From: JALYUA01 sp038329555
GTDB lineage: Bacteria; Acidobacteriota; Thermoanaerobaculia; UBA5066; Gp7-AA6
DNA length: 8,218 bases
NCBI GenBank assembly: GCA_038329555.1
Contig: JBBQNC010000161.1
Coordinates: 1-8,218, forward strand
Direction of reading: 5' to 3'
Under the pieces are notes generated by a model, which did no database searches, had not been told where the DNA came from, and worked only from the letters and a program-made list of their open reading frames with translations. This document shows positions 1-5,806 of this stretch, piece after piece (position 1 is the stretch's first letter; each line of letters opens with the position of its first letter). The translations under genes were made by a program, and so were the position numbers.

Positions 1-122
1 CAGCGGGAGGAGTCTCCCGTGCGCCGCCGATGGGTGGAGCCTCCCGCTGCGGGACCCGGAGCGAAGCGCAGGCGACGTGTAGCCTCACGTCGCGGGAGCC
101 GCAGCGCATCGGAGGCGACGGT
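1..122 (+). repeat. Structured intergenic repeat, copy 1, with tandem second half
   Basis: Bases 1-10 (CAGCGGGAGG) and 40-49 (CCTCCCGCTG) are perfect inverted arms, so 1-49 can form a 10-bp hairpin. Bases 1-71 match the reverse complement of 860-930 at about 58 of 70 positions with one single-base insertion (my hand alignment). The second half is repeated in tandem: 39-79 and 81-121 align without gaps at about 34 of 41 positions, a 42-base period. A second hairpin has arms GCGACGTG (72-79) and CACGTCGC (86-93) around a 6-base loop. The copy starts at the window edge, so its true left end is not visible. No coding signal is convincing here. It may be a REP/BIME-like element or a structured leader or tail. 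Confidence 0.7.
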
Positions 123-131
123 TGCCGCCAA

Positions 132-137
132 TATAAT
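132..137 (+). promoter_or_regulatory. Candidate -10 box for the 164-851 gene
   Basis: TATAAT is a perfect sigma-70 -10 hexamer in otherwise very GC-rich sequence, 26 bases before the ATG at 164 and just past the repeat. No good -35 hexamer is seen 16 to 18 bases upstream (TCGGAG region), so the promoter would be weak, regulator-dependent, or the match is chance. Confidence 0.35.
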
Positions 138-163
138 TGCCGCCAAAACAAAGGAGCCAGGCC

Positions 164-851
164 ATGACGCACGGACGATCCAGGTCTCCTCTGCTTCTCT
201 GGTTCGCGGTGACGTTCGCCGCGCGGGTTCGGCTATGGCCGACGCTCCGGCAGCTTGCGCGGGGACCCCGCAGGACGCCTGGTCGCGTTCGCGTGACGCG
301 GTGGCGACCGGCGACGCCGGACGCGTCATACTCATGTTGACTCCGGCGGCGAGGACCCGGAACTCCGCGGAGTATGCCGTGGGAGCGGCGATGACGATCG
401 GGTTGAACGCGATGTCAGCCGAGCTCTCCAAGAAGCCGGGGGCCGTGAGCAAGGCGGAAGCTTCGGCAAAGAAGCTCATGGCCGAGCTCGACGGCATCCT
501 CAGGAAGCACAAGGCGCCGACGATCCAGGAAATCGGAAAGCCGCTTCTCGGCCGCATGGAGGCGCCCGAGGTGCTGGCGCGATTCGAGAAGATCGACCAT
601 CCCGCCTATGCGCGGGACATGGAGAAGTCTTCGTGAAGGTGGACGCGGCCTACAAGGAAGCCGGCGGCACTTCCGGCGGACCGCTCAAGGTCGACGAGCT
701 CGTGGTGGGAGGCGGGGACTTGACCGCCCCGCTCGCCGCGCCGAAGGCGACGGGCGATACGGCTCGCGCCGCGGCCGGCAAGATTACGATGCTGTTCCGG
801 AAGGTCGAAGGATGCTGGCTCATCGACGGGCGCGAGGAGCCGGCGCTGTAA
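164..851 (+). pseudogene. Broken gene for a small secreted protein of unknown function
   Basis: The ATG at 164 follows a good Shine-Dalgarno (AAAGGAG, 149-155) and opens a signal peptide (basic MTHGRSRSP, then LLLWFAVTFAA). That frame soon turns into arginine-rich nonsense. A plausible continuation lies in the next frame from about 225, with the region AWSRSRDAVATGDAGRV and a helical, lysine/alanine-rich stretch to DMEKSS, and stops at 636. The rest continues in the third frame from about 630 (FVKVDAAYKEAGG) and ends at 851 with ITMLFRKVEGCWLIDG, a strand pattern like the last strands of NTF2-like or DUF4878-like folds. Both jumps fit loss of one base, near 220-235 and near 625-632. Restored length is about 229 residues. 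The GTG at 633 overlaps the TGA at 634, so a coupled two-gene reading is possible but weaker, because the second piece would be only a domain tail. It could be a real pseudogene or two assembly errors. I do not recognise a function. Confidence 0.6.
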
Positions 852-854
852 CAC

Positions 855-930
855 CGTTGGCTTCGCTTCGCTGCGCCTCCCACAGCGTGAGGCTCCTCCC
901 TTCGCGACGCTCGGGAGACTCCTCACGCTG
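855..930 (-). repeat. Structured intergenic repeat, copy 2, inverted relative to copy 1
   Basis: The reverse complement of this stretch matches bases 1-75 at about 83% identity. Perfect 10-bp arms CAGCGTGAGG (883-892) and CCTCACGCTG (921-930) enclose a further CTCCC/GGGAG pairing (896-900 with 913-917) and a 12-base loop. It starts a few bases after the stop codon at 851 and could fold as a transcript-end hairpin, but no T-run follows. Compared with copy 1, the sixth base pair of the stem is T-A instead of G-C, a change on both arms that keeps pairing. Confidence 0.7.
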
Positions 931-974
931 CGAGCGGATGGGGGGGTTCGCCGAAAAGGATTCCGCGCCTCATA

Positions 975-1010
975 CCTCTCTCCCGGCGGGGAGAGGGCAG
1001 GGTTGAGGGG
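975..1010 (-). repeat. C/G-rich intergenic palindrome, copy 1
   Basis: Arms CTCTCCC (978-984) and GGGAGAG (989-995) around GGCG, followed by GGCAGGGTTGAGGGGG. Read on the minus strand this is the form CCCTCAACCCT-CCCTCTCCCC, the same unit as at 4063-4101, 4722-4764 and 5334-5373. This copy is the most diverged of the four, with a shorter stem. It lies between the broken gene and the aldo/keto reductase gene. Confidence 0.65.
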
Positions 1011-1082
1011 GTGCCCTCGCGGCGCGAGCGGCCGCGCGGAATGCCGTGTGGTCACGGCGGGTTCTCCCGATCCACGAAGCCG

Positions 1083-2036
1083 ATGCGAGACGAAGACACC
1101 CTCAGCCGCCGCAAGTTCTTGACATTCGTCGCGGCGGCGGGCGCGGCCGCGGCTCTTCGTCCCTCCCGCGCGGCGGCTCGTCCCGAGGCCGCAGCGGCTC
1201 GTCCGGGACCGCTCCTCACCCGCCCCATCCCGTCGACCGGCGAGAAGCTGCCGCTCGTGGGGCTCGGAAGCTGGATCACGTTCAACGTCGGCGACGACCC
1301 GGCCGGGCGGGACTCGTGCGCCGAGGTCATGCGCGCCTTCTTCGCGGCTGGGGGCCGCCTGATCGACTCCTCCCCGATGTACGGCTCCTCGCAGGAGGTG
1401 ATCGGATACGGCCTTCGCAAGCTCGGCAACCCGTCGCAGCTCTTCTCGTCGGACAAGGTCTGGATCTCGTCGGGCACGCGGGGACCGCAGCAGATCGAGG
1501 AGTCGCGGCGGCACTGGGGCGTGCCGAGGTTCGACCTCCTCGAGGTCCACAACCTCACGGGCTGGGAGGAGCATCTTCCGAATCTCTTCGCCATGAAGGC
1601 GGCCGGCAAGCTTCGGTACGTCGGAGTCACGACGTCCGAAGGGCGGCGGCATCCCGAGGTCGAGAAGATCATGCGCAGCCAGCCGATCGACTTCGTGCAG
1701 GTCTCCTACAACGTGCTCGATCGGGACGTCGAGGAGCGGATCCTGCCCCTCGCGCGAGAGCGCCGCATCGGCGTCATCTGCAATCGGCCGTTTCGCCGGG
1801 GTGAGCTGATCCGGCAGGTCGAGCGCGCTCCCCTGCCGCCCTGGGCCGGAGAGATCGACTGCGCGAGCTGGGCTCAGGTCCTGTTGAAGTTCATCGTGTC
1901 GCATCCCGCCGTCGTGTGCGCCATTCCCGCCACGACACGCGTGGACCACGTGAGAGAGAACGTCGGCGCGTCTTCCGGTCGAATGCCGGACGAGGCCATG
2001 CGCCGGCGCATCGCCGCGCACGTCGAGAAGCTCTGA
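1083..2036 (+). CDS. Aldo/keto reductase with Tat signal
   Basis: Predicted 317-residue oxidoreductase that would reduce a carbonyl substrate with NAD(P)H in a TIM-barrel fold. The substrate cannot be told. An N-terminal twin-arginine signal is visible: SRRKFLTF at 8-15 followed by an alanine-rich hydrophobic stretch to about 32, predicting folded export. The barrel begins near 50 (LPLVGLGSW). The family's catalytic tetrad is present: D95 and Y100 (LIDSSPMYG), K125 (DKVWISSG) and H156 (LEVHNL). The C-terminal cofactor segment is seen as IPATTRVDHVRENVGA, 281-296. I chose the ATG at 1083 because it puts the Tat motif at residue 8; an in-frame GTG at 1011 and ATG at 1041 would add 24 or 14 residues of GC-rich, unlikely sequence. 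There is no clear Shine-Dalgarno. The stop overlaps the next start (TGATG), so the following membrane protein is probably translated by coupling. A long open frame on the opposite strand is a GC shadow. Confidence 0.88.
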   Translation: MRDEDTLSRRKFLTFVAAAGAAAALRPSRAAARPEAAAARPGPLLTRPIPSTGEKLPLVGLGSWITFNVGDDPAGRDSCAEVMRAFFAAGGRLIDSSPMYGSSQEVIGYGLRKLGNPSQLFSSDKVWISSGTRGPQQIEESRRHWGVPRFDLLEVHNLTGWEEHLPNLFAMKAAGKLRYVGVTTSEGRRHPEVEKIMRSQPIDFVQVSYNVLDRDVEERILPLARERRIGVICNRPFRRGELIRQVERAPLPPWAGEIDCASWAQVLLKFIVSHPAVVCAIPATTRVDHVRENVGASSGRMPDEAMRRRIAAHVEKL

Positions 2037-2743
2037 TGTCGGAGTGGTGGACTTATCACCTCTCGGACTTTCTGCTCTTTTCCTCCCGCACCTACTACCG
2101 GCTCTTCGAGATCTACAACGCGGCGATCTGGCCCGCGCAGATCGCGGCCGCCGGCCTGGGTCTGGCGATTCTCGCGCTCCTGCGCCGGCCCTCGGCGGCC
2201 CGCGGCCGGGCGATCGCGGCGATCCTCGCGGCCTGCTGGCTGTGGGTCGCGATCGCGTTTCACGCGGATCGCTACGCGACGATCAACTGGGCCGCCGTCT
2301 ATTTCGCCTGGGCCTTCGGGCTCGAAGCGGCGCTGCTGATCGGGTTCGGCGTCGTCCGCATCGGGCCTACGTTCGAGCCGCGGGCCGATCGCGCGAGCCG
2401 GGCGGGGCTGGCGATCTTCCTCTTCGCGCTCGCGGCCGAACCCTTCGCCACGCCCCTCCTCGGCCGGGGATGGAAGGCCGTCGAGATCGTCGGGACGGCG
2501 CCCGACCCCACCGCGATCGGCACGCTCGGACTTCTTCTCATCGCGCGAGGCCGGGGTCGCGGGTGGCTAATGGTCCTTCCGGCGACCTGGTGCGCGGTCT
2601 CGGGCTTCACACTGCTGGCGATGAAGTCGTCAGCCGCCTGGATTCCCCCGCTGGCGGCGCTGCTAGCGATCGTTCTGGCGGCCTCGCAGACACGCGCGCG
2701 CCGCCGGCGCAGGCCGAGTCTCGCCACAGGGGCAACCGTCTGA
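2036..2743 (+). CDS. Seven-helix membrane protein, resembles DUF6064
   Basis: 235 residues, starting at the ATG whose A is the last base of the upstream stop codon. The N-terminus MSEWWTYHLSDFLLFSSRTY is followed by about seven hydrophobic segments, near 30-49, 59-76, 85-107, 123-141, 157-170, 177-196 and 202-217, and by an arginine-rich tail (219-226). The opening WWTYxLSDFLLFSxRTYYRLFExYN pattern and the loop with GRGWKAVEIVGTAPDPTAIGT (near 143-163) recall the DUF6064 family of uncharacterised membrane proteins; this is from memory, not a search. Function is unknown. The one-base overlap with the Tat-dependent reductase suggests the two act together, for example the membrane protein as partner or electron supplier, but that is inference. 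It converges on the minus-strand gene ending at 2787. Confidence 0.8.
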   Translation: MSEWWTYHLSDFLLFSSRTYYRLFEIYNAAIWPAQIAAAGLGLAILALLRRPSAARGRAIAAILAACWLWVAIAFHADRYATINWAAVYFAWAFGLEAALLIGFGVVRIGPTFEPRADRASRAGLAIFLFALAAEPFATPLLGRGWKAVEIVGTAPDPTAIGTLGLLLIARGRGRGWLMVLPATWCAVSGFTLLAMKSSAAWIPPLAALLAIVLAASQTRARRRRRPSLATGATV

Positions 2744-2786
2744 CGTCGACGGGAGAGCGGGCCTGGTGAACGATAAAGATCTGACC

Positions 2787-3242
2787 CTAAGTCCGCTCGC
2801 TCCGGACGAAGCGGACCACGGCGGCCACCAGAATCGCGTCGATCAGGAGCGCGCCGATGCCGAACATGACCCGGCCGGAGAGACCGGAAGTCGCATGGCG
2901 CGCGGAGAGGAATGGCATCGAGAAGGTGGATGAGAACTGGCGCGGGCCGGGACCGAACGCGATCCAGTGGAAGGGCGCGGCGAAGAAGAGCAGCCCCGGG
3001 AGCAGGACGAGAAGCTGCAGGCGCGGGGACGGGAGCGTCTCCTTCTCGCGGGTCGGGTCGTAGCCCCTGGCGTAAAGGGCGCCCGTCCAGCTCCCGAAGA
3101 CCAGGAACGAGCCTCCCGCGCAGGCGACCACCCAGCGAGGCGCGTGAAAGCCATCCGGCTTCGCGAAAAAGGCGACCCCGATGATCGCGAGGCCCGTGAG
3201 GGCGACCACGGCGCCCAGGAGAATCGCCGCGTTCCTCGACAT
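2787..3242 (-). CDS. Four-helix membrane protein of unknown function
   Basis: 151 residues from the ATG at 3242 (MSRNAAILLG). Four hydrophobic segments are visible, near residues 5-26, 36-58, 75-96 and 126-145, with a charged loop YDPTREKETLPSPR at 61-74. The protein ends with RFVRSERT. I recognise no family. The frame is open further upstream to 3368, but that extension (rich in R and P, no hydrophobic pattern) looks non-coding, and the chosen start places the first helix close to the N-terminus. No strong Shine-Dalgarno precedes it. It ends 43 bases from the convergent gene upstream; I see no clear terminator hairpin in the gap. The membrane pattern supports a real gene more than the opposite-strand frames do. 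Confidence 0.65.
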   Translation of the reverse strand: MSRNAAILLGAVVALTGLAIIGVAFFAKPDGFHAPRWVVACAGGSFLVFGSWTGALYARGYDPTREKETLPSPRLQLLVLLPGLLFFAAPFHWIAFGPGPRQFSSTFSMPFLSARHATSGLSGRVMFGIGALLIDAILVAAVVRFVRSERT

Positions 3243-3510
3243 CGGACGTTCGGGGGCCACGCGCCGGATTGTGCGCGGGAAGGACCGTCCGGTCCAGTGG
3301 TCCGCGCGTGGGGATGGCAGGAGGCTCGCGCCGGGGACCATTGCTCGCTGGCACGCACGGGCCCGCACACCGAAGAATCTCCCTTCGCGGTGATCCGGAA
3401 GGCTCTACCGCCTCTCTAAGAGAAGGGTTAAGAAACGCTCAACTGGCGGGCCGATTGATGTGATTCGCGGCACGGTCCACTGATGCGACCGCACTTTTCA
3501 GGAGGACGCC
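3243..3510. other. Divergent intergenic region
   Basis: It separates the minus-strand membrane gene from the plus-strand cupredoxin gene, so it should hold promoters for both. The 3400-3445 part is relatively AT-rich and holds CTCTCTAAGAGA (3412-3423) followed by GGGTTAAGAAACG, perhaps a decayed copy of the C/G-rich palindrome. A minus-strand TTGAGC (3437-3442) is a weak -35 candidate. No promoter is convincing on either strand. Short frames here have GC-shadow composition. Confidence 0.4.
3500..3505 (+). promoter_or_regulatory. Strong ribosome binding site of the cupredoxin gene
   Basis: AGGAGG ends 5 bases before the ATG at 3511 and fixes that start. The next upstream in-frame possibilities lack such a site. 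Confidence 0.75.
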
Positions 3511-4020
3511 ATGGTCACGTCTCTGTCATCCCGGTTTTCCAGGGTCGCCGTCTTCGTGGGTCTCGCCGTGCTCGGTGTCTTCGTCGGATTCTCCGTATCG
3601 AGCGTCGCCGGCGAGCACGAGGCAAAGACGCACCGGCAGGTGATCGTTCCCGAGGAAGACCGCTTCACCCCGTTCGCGTTGACGATCCGCGCAGGCGAGG
3701 CGGTCAAGTGGATCAACAACGACACGGACGATCACACAGTCGTCAGCGACGACTTCTTCAACACCGCCGGGCACAACGGCACGAACGTGCTCATCGTCGG
3801 GACTGACAACAACGGAGGGCGGCCCGGGACGTTCACGCTTCGATTCGACCATCCCGGGACGTTCGTCTATTACTGCCGGTTCCACTCTCACCTGGACGAG
3901 GCGCATCAACCGGCGGCGCCCGGACCGGACGGCGGGATCCAGGACCCGAACGGCAATTTCGGGACGCCCATGATGGGAGTCATCACGGTGCTCACGCGCG
4001 GGGAGCACGAGAGGGACTAG
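3511..4020 (+). CDS. Exported cupredoxin (plastocyanin/azurin-like copper protein)
   Basis: 169 residues. A hydrophobic segment (about 11-32, RVAVFVGLAVLGVFVGFSVS) acts as a signal peptide or membrane anchor, so the copper domain lies outside the cytoplasm. The domain runs from about 42 to 162: RFTPFALTIRAGEAVKWINN, then DDHTVVSD with the first copper ligand H75, later FVYYCRFHSHL with C122 and H125, and finally GTPMMGVITVL where M154 or M155 would be the axial ligand. This is the H...C-x2-H...M set of type 1 copper sites that carry electrons. In the usual plastocyanin form the Met lies a few residues after the His; here about 28 residues (DEAHQPAAPGPDGGIQDPNG and neighbours) are inserted between them. 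H127 and H132 in the insert might also bind metal. A partner enzyme is not evident. Expressed from its own Shine-Dalgarno; a palindrome follows. Confidence 0.9.
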   Translation: MVTSLSSRFSRVAVFVGLAVLGVFVGFSVSSVAGEHEAKTHRQVIVPEEDRFTPFALTIRAGEAVKWINNDTDDHTVVSDDFFNTAGHNGTNVLIVGTDNNGGRPGTFTLRFDHPGTFVYYCRFHSHLDEAHQPAAPGPDGGIQDPNGNFGTPMMGVITVLTRGEHERD

Positions 4021-4062
4021 ACCGCCGCGCTTCCGCCTCCGCTGCGCGGTCTCCCAGATCCT

Positions 4063-4101
4063 CCTCTCCCCCGGGACGCGGGGGAGAGGGTCAGGTGAGG
4101 G
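4063..4101 (-). repeat. C/G-rich intergenic palindrome, copy 2
   Basis: Perfect 10-bp arms CCTCTCCCCC (4063-4072) and GGGGGAGAGG (4080-4089) around a 7-base loop, then TCAGGTGAGGGGG. It begins 43 bases after the cupredoxin stop and may end that transcript, though no T-run follows. Its tail orientation matches copy 1 (975-1010) and is opposite to the two downstream copies. Confidence 0.75.
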
Positions 4102-4163
4102 GGACCCGTCGCTCCCGCCGCGTCGGCCTCCGGTGATAGCCTTCGGCGCACTGTTTTAACGAC

Positions 4164-4170
4164 AAGGAGG
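4164..4170 (+). promoter_or_regulatory. Strong ribosome binding site of the first cupin gene
   Basis: AAGGAGG ends 5 bases before the ATG at 4176. Just upstream, TGTTTTAAC (4152-4160) is an AT-rich patch that could hold a weak -10 box, but no -35 partner is clear. Confidence 0.7.
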
Positions 4171-4175
4171 GTTCC

Positions 4176-4679
4176 ATGAGGCCCAGAAACGTCCTGGCGT
4201 TTGCCGTTTCGTTCCTTCTGACGGCGGCAGTCCTGGCGCAGGCATCCGGAGAGCCAAAGGCTAAGAGCGTCCTGAAAGCGGGAGCCGCCAAGGCCGTCAT
4301 CGTCCCGAGCAGCGACTTGAAATGGACCGATCTCGACCCCAACGCTCCGGGCGTCAAGAACGCGGATGTGTGGGGCGACCACACGAAGGGCGCGTTCGGC
4401 GGGTTCACCAAGTTTCCGGCGGGATTCGTTGCTCCGCTGCACACGCACACGAATGCCATGAAGATCGTCGTCATATCGGGGACGTTCATTCACGGACCGG
4501 AAGGAAAGCCCGAAGTCCGACTGGGACCCGGCTCCTACCTGATGCAGTCCGGCGGGAACTATCGGCATACAACGAGCTGCGACAAGGCCTCGGAGTGCCT
4601 GTTCTTCATCCAGAGCAACGGGAAGTTCGACATCAAGCCGGTCGATGCGGCGAAGCCGGCGGCAGCCGCGAAAAAGTAG
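4176..4679 (+). CDS. Exported single-domain cupin protein
   Basis: 167 residues with a signal peptide (MRPRNVLAFAVSFLLTAAVLAQA, cleavage near 21-23). The cupin barrel covers about 45-152. Motif 1 is PAGFVAPLHTHTNAMKIVVIS with H89 and H91; the family's usual Glu is replaced (M95/K96). Motif 2 is GPGSYLMQSGGNYRHTTSCD with H131. So three His could bind a metal without the Glu. Two cysteines (135, 141) near motif 2 could form a disulfide outside the cytoplasm. The tail (155-167) is alanine/lysine-rich and probably disordered. Cupins of this type include ChrR-like and DUF4437-like anti-sigma or enzyme domains; I cannot assign the reaction. It lies between the cupredoxin and a second cupin, each on its own ribosome binding site, so a shared stress or metal role is possible but only inferred. 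Confidence 0.85.
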   Translation: MRPRNVLAFAVSFLLTAAVLAQASGEPKAKSVLKAGAAKAVIVPSSDLKWTDLDPNAPGVKNADVWGDHTKGAFGGFTKFPAGFVAPLHTHTNAMKIVVISGTFIHGPEGKPEVRLGPGSYLMQSGGNYRHTTSCDKASECLFFIQSNGKFDIKPVDAAKPAAAAKK

Positions 4680-4721
4680 GCCGTCAAGGCCGCACTTGTT
4701 TCGCTCCCCGGCGAGAAGATC

Positions 4722-4764
4722 CCCCTCACCCTGACCCTCTCCCCCGAGCCCGGGGGAGAGGAAA
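4722..4764 (+). repeat. C/G-rich intergenic palindrome, copy 3
   Basis: CCCCTCACCCTGACC leads into arms CCTCTCCCCC (4736-4745) and GGGGGAGAGG (4752-4761) around loop GAGCCC. It starts 42 bases after the first cupin stop, is on the opposite orientation to copies 1 and 2, and may serve as a transcription end or mRNA-stabilising hairpin. Confidence 0.8.
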
Positions 4765-4853
4765 TTCTTGGGGACCCATTGCCTCGGGAGGCGGTCCTCT
4801 CGTCTCTCGTCTCCCCAGGGATCGGGTTCCCGGAGAGAGAGAATGGCCACAAC

Positions 4854-4860
4854 GAGGAGG
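4854..4860 (+). promoter_or_regulatory. Ribosome binding site deciding the second cupin start
   Basis: GAGGAGG ends 5 bases before the ATG at 4866. The frame is open upstream to 4779, but that extension lacks a signal-peptide pattern, while the ATG at 4866 starts one immediately. Confidence 0.75.
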
Positions 4861-4865
4861 GGTCT

Positions 4866-5282
4866 ATGAAAAGTAGCCGGTCGAAGTTCGCCATCTTCGT
4901 GGCCATCGCCGTCGTCGGCGCGGGAATCATCGGGATCAGGGAGTTGAAGGCGCAGAGCGCGACGGCGGTGAAGCGTACGGTTCTCATGAAGCAGGACTCC
5001 ACCGTCCCGGGGCGCGAAGCGGTGATGGTGCCGGTCGAGCTGCCGCCCGGCGCGGCGGAAGGCAAGCACACCCATCCCGCCGACGTGTTCGCCTACGTTC
5101 TCGAGGGCACTCCGACGATGGAGATCGACGGCCAGCCCCCGAGGACGATGAAGGCGGGCGACGTCTTCAAGATTGCGCCGGGACAGGTGCACGAGGGGAC
5201 CAACAAGGGCAGCACTCCCGCGAAGCTCTCCGTCGTGTTCTTCGCCGAGAAGGGCAAGCCGCTCACGTCACCGGTTCCATAG
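4866..5282 (+). CDS. Exported or membrane-anchored cupin-2 domain protein
   Basis: 138 residues. The N-terminus MKSSRSKF is followed by a hydrophobic segment (9-25) and ELKAQS, a signal peptide or uncleaved anchor. The cupin barrel follows. Motif 1 is LPPGAAEGKHTHPADVFAYV (59-78) with H68 and H70, and a valine (V74) where many cupins have the metal-binding Glu. Motif 2 is AGDVFKIAPGQVHEGTN (97-113) with H109. The C-terminus KLSVVFFAEKGKPLTSPV is typical of small cupin-2 proteins that follow the VVxxxEKGKPL pattern, as I recall it. Substrate unknown. It differs from the upstream cupin in size and sequence, so this is not a simple tandem duplication. A hairpin at 5291-5311 and a palindrome follow its stop. 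Confidence 0.87.
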   Translation: MKSSRSKFAIFVAIAVVGAGIIGIRELKAQSATAVKRTVLMKQDSTVPGREAVMVPVELPPGAAEGKHTHPADVFAYVLEGTPTMEIDGQPPRTMKAGDVFKIAPGQVHEGTNKGSTPAKLSVVFFAEKGKPLTSPVP

Positions 5283-5290
5283 CCAGTCGT

Positions 5291-5311
5291 GCGGGACCTC
5301 AGAAGGTCCGC
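5291..5311 (+). terminator. Possible hairpin terminator after the second cupin
   Basis: GCGGGACCT (5291-5299) pairs with AGGTCCGC (5304-5311) around CAGA, with one bulged G. It starts 9 bases after the stop codon. No T-run follows, so it would act as a weak or factor-assisted terminator, or as a 3' protective hairpin. Confidence 0.45.
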
Positions 5312-5333
5312 GGTCGAGCCGAAGGGGCGGATC

Positions 5334-5373
5334 CCCCTCACCCTCCTCTCCCCCGCGTCCGGGGGAGAGGGGA
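5334..5373 (+). repeat. C/G-rich intergenic palindrome, copy 4
   Basis: CCCCTCACCCT then arms CCTCTCCCCC (5345-5354) and GGGGGAGAGG (5361-5370) around loop GCGTCC. Same orientation as copy 3, which it matches in arms and in the flanking CCCCTCACCCT and GGAA. It separates the cupin region from the molybdate locus. Confidence 0.8.
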
Positions 5374-5415
5374 ATGCCTCGGGTGGGCGCGTCGCGTGAA
5401 GAGTGAGCCGGCGGT

Positions 5416-5784
5416 GTGAAGAAGCGTTCGAGCCGTCCCAAAGCCACGATCCGTCCTCGCATCCGGATCACCCGGGCGGAAGACATTCTGCTCGGGCCCG
5501 GCAAGGCGGACCTTCTCGAGGCGATTCAACGGTTGGGCGGACTGCGCGGCGCGGCCGACGAGCTCGGAATGTCGTACATGCGCGCCTGGAAGCTCGTTCA
5601 GATGCTGAACCGGGGATTCCGGGCTCCCCTGGTCCTCACCGAGCGCGGCGGGGCGGGTCACGGAAAAGCGTCCCTGACACCGATGGGAAAGTCCGTCCTC
5701 GCTCTGTACCGCCGCATGGAGACCTTCAGTCTCGCGGCGATGAAACCGGCCTGGAAGCGACTGCGGAGCCTGATCGCTCCCTGA
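5416..5784 (+). CDS. ModE-like winged-helix regulator, DNA-binding domain only
   Basis: 122 residues. After a basic tail (1-18) comes the LysR-type winged helix seen in ModE: helix-turn-helix about 42-66 (GLRGAADELGMSYMRAWKLV) and a wing about 72-90 (LVLTERGGAGHGKASLTPMG). The phrase SYMRAWKLVQMLN and the GG..GHGKASLT wing are characteristic of ModE and its short relatives. Classical ModE is about 260 residues with two C-terminal Mop/TOBE molybdate-binding domains; these are absent here and no frameshifted remainder follows, so this is a genuine short form. The start is fixed by an in-frame TGA at 5404 that makes the GTG at 5416 the first possible codon; its Shine-Dalgarno is weak. It lies 65 bases upstream of modA, with a ModE-type palindrome between them, and so most likely controls modABC. 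How it senses metal is not evident. Confidence 0.88.
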   Translation: MKKRSSRPKATIRPRIRITRAEDILLGPGKADLLEAIQRLGGLRGAADELGMSYMRAWKLVQMLNRGFRAPLVLTERGGAGHGKASLTPMGKSVLALYRRMETFSLAAMKPAWKRLRSLIAP

Positions 5785-5806
5785 GAGAATTCCCCCGCTT
5801 CCTCTT

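Noticed and set aside
1..930. Mobile element bounded by the inverted repeats
   Set aside because: No transposase is encoded between them, the copies are only about 83% alike, and target duplications cannot be seen because the left copy touches the window edge.
606..2021. 471-codon open frame on the minus strand, antisense to the reductase
   Set aside because: It is rich in Arg, Asp, Gly and His with no domain or hydrophobic pattern, and lies opposite a clear aldo/keto reductase with all catalytic residues. Typical GC-rich shadow.
2299..3354. 351-codon minus-strand frame
   Set aside because: Arg/Pro-rich and overlaps both the DUF6064-like gene and the four-helix gene in another frame; no motif is visible.
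4028..4056. Possible further copy of the left-end structured repeat after the cupredoxin gene
   Set aside because: CTTCCGCCTCCGCTGCGC resembles part of 860-880, but no paired arm is present and similarity is too short to claim.
4017..5192. 391-codon minus-strand frame across both cupins
   Set aside because: Runs through two palindromes and opposite two cupin genes with strong ribosome binding sites; composition is non-protein-like.
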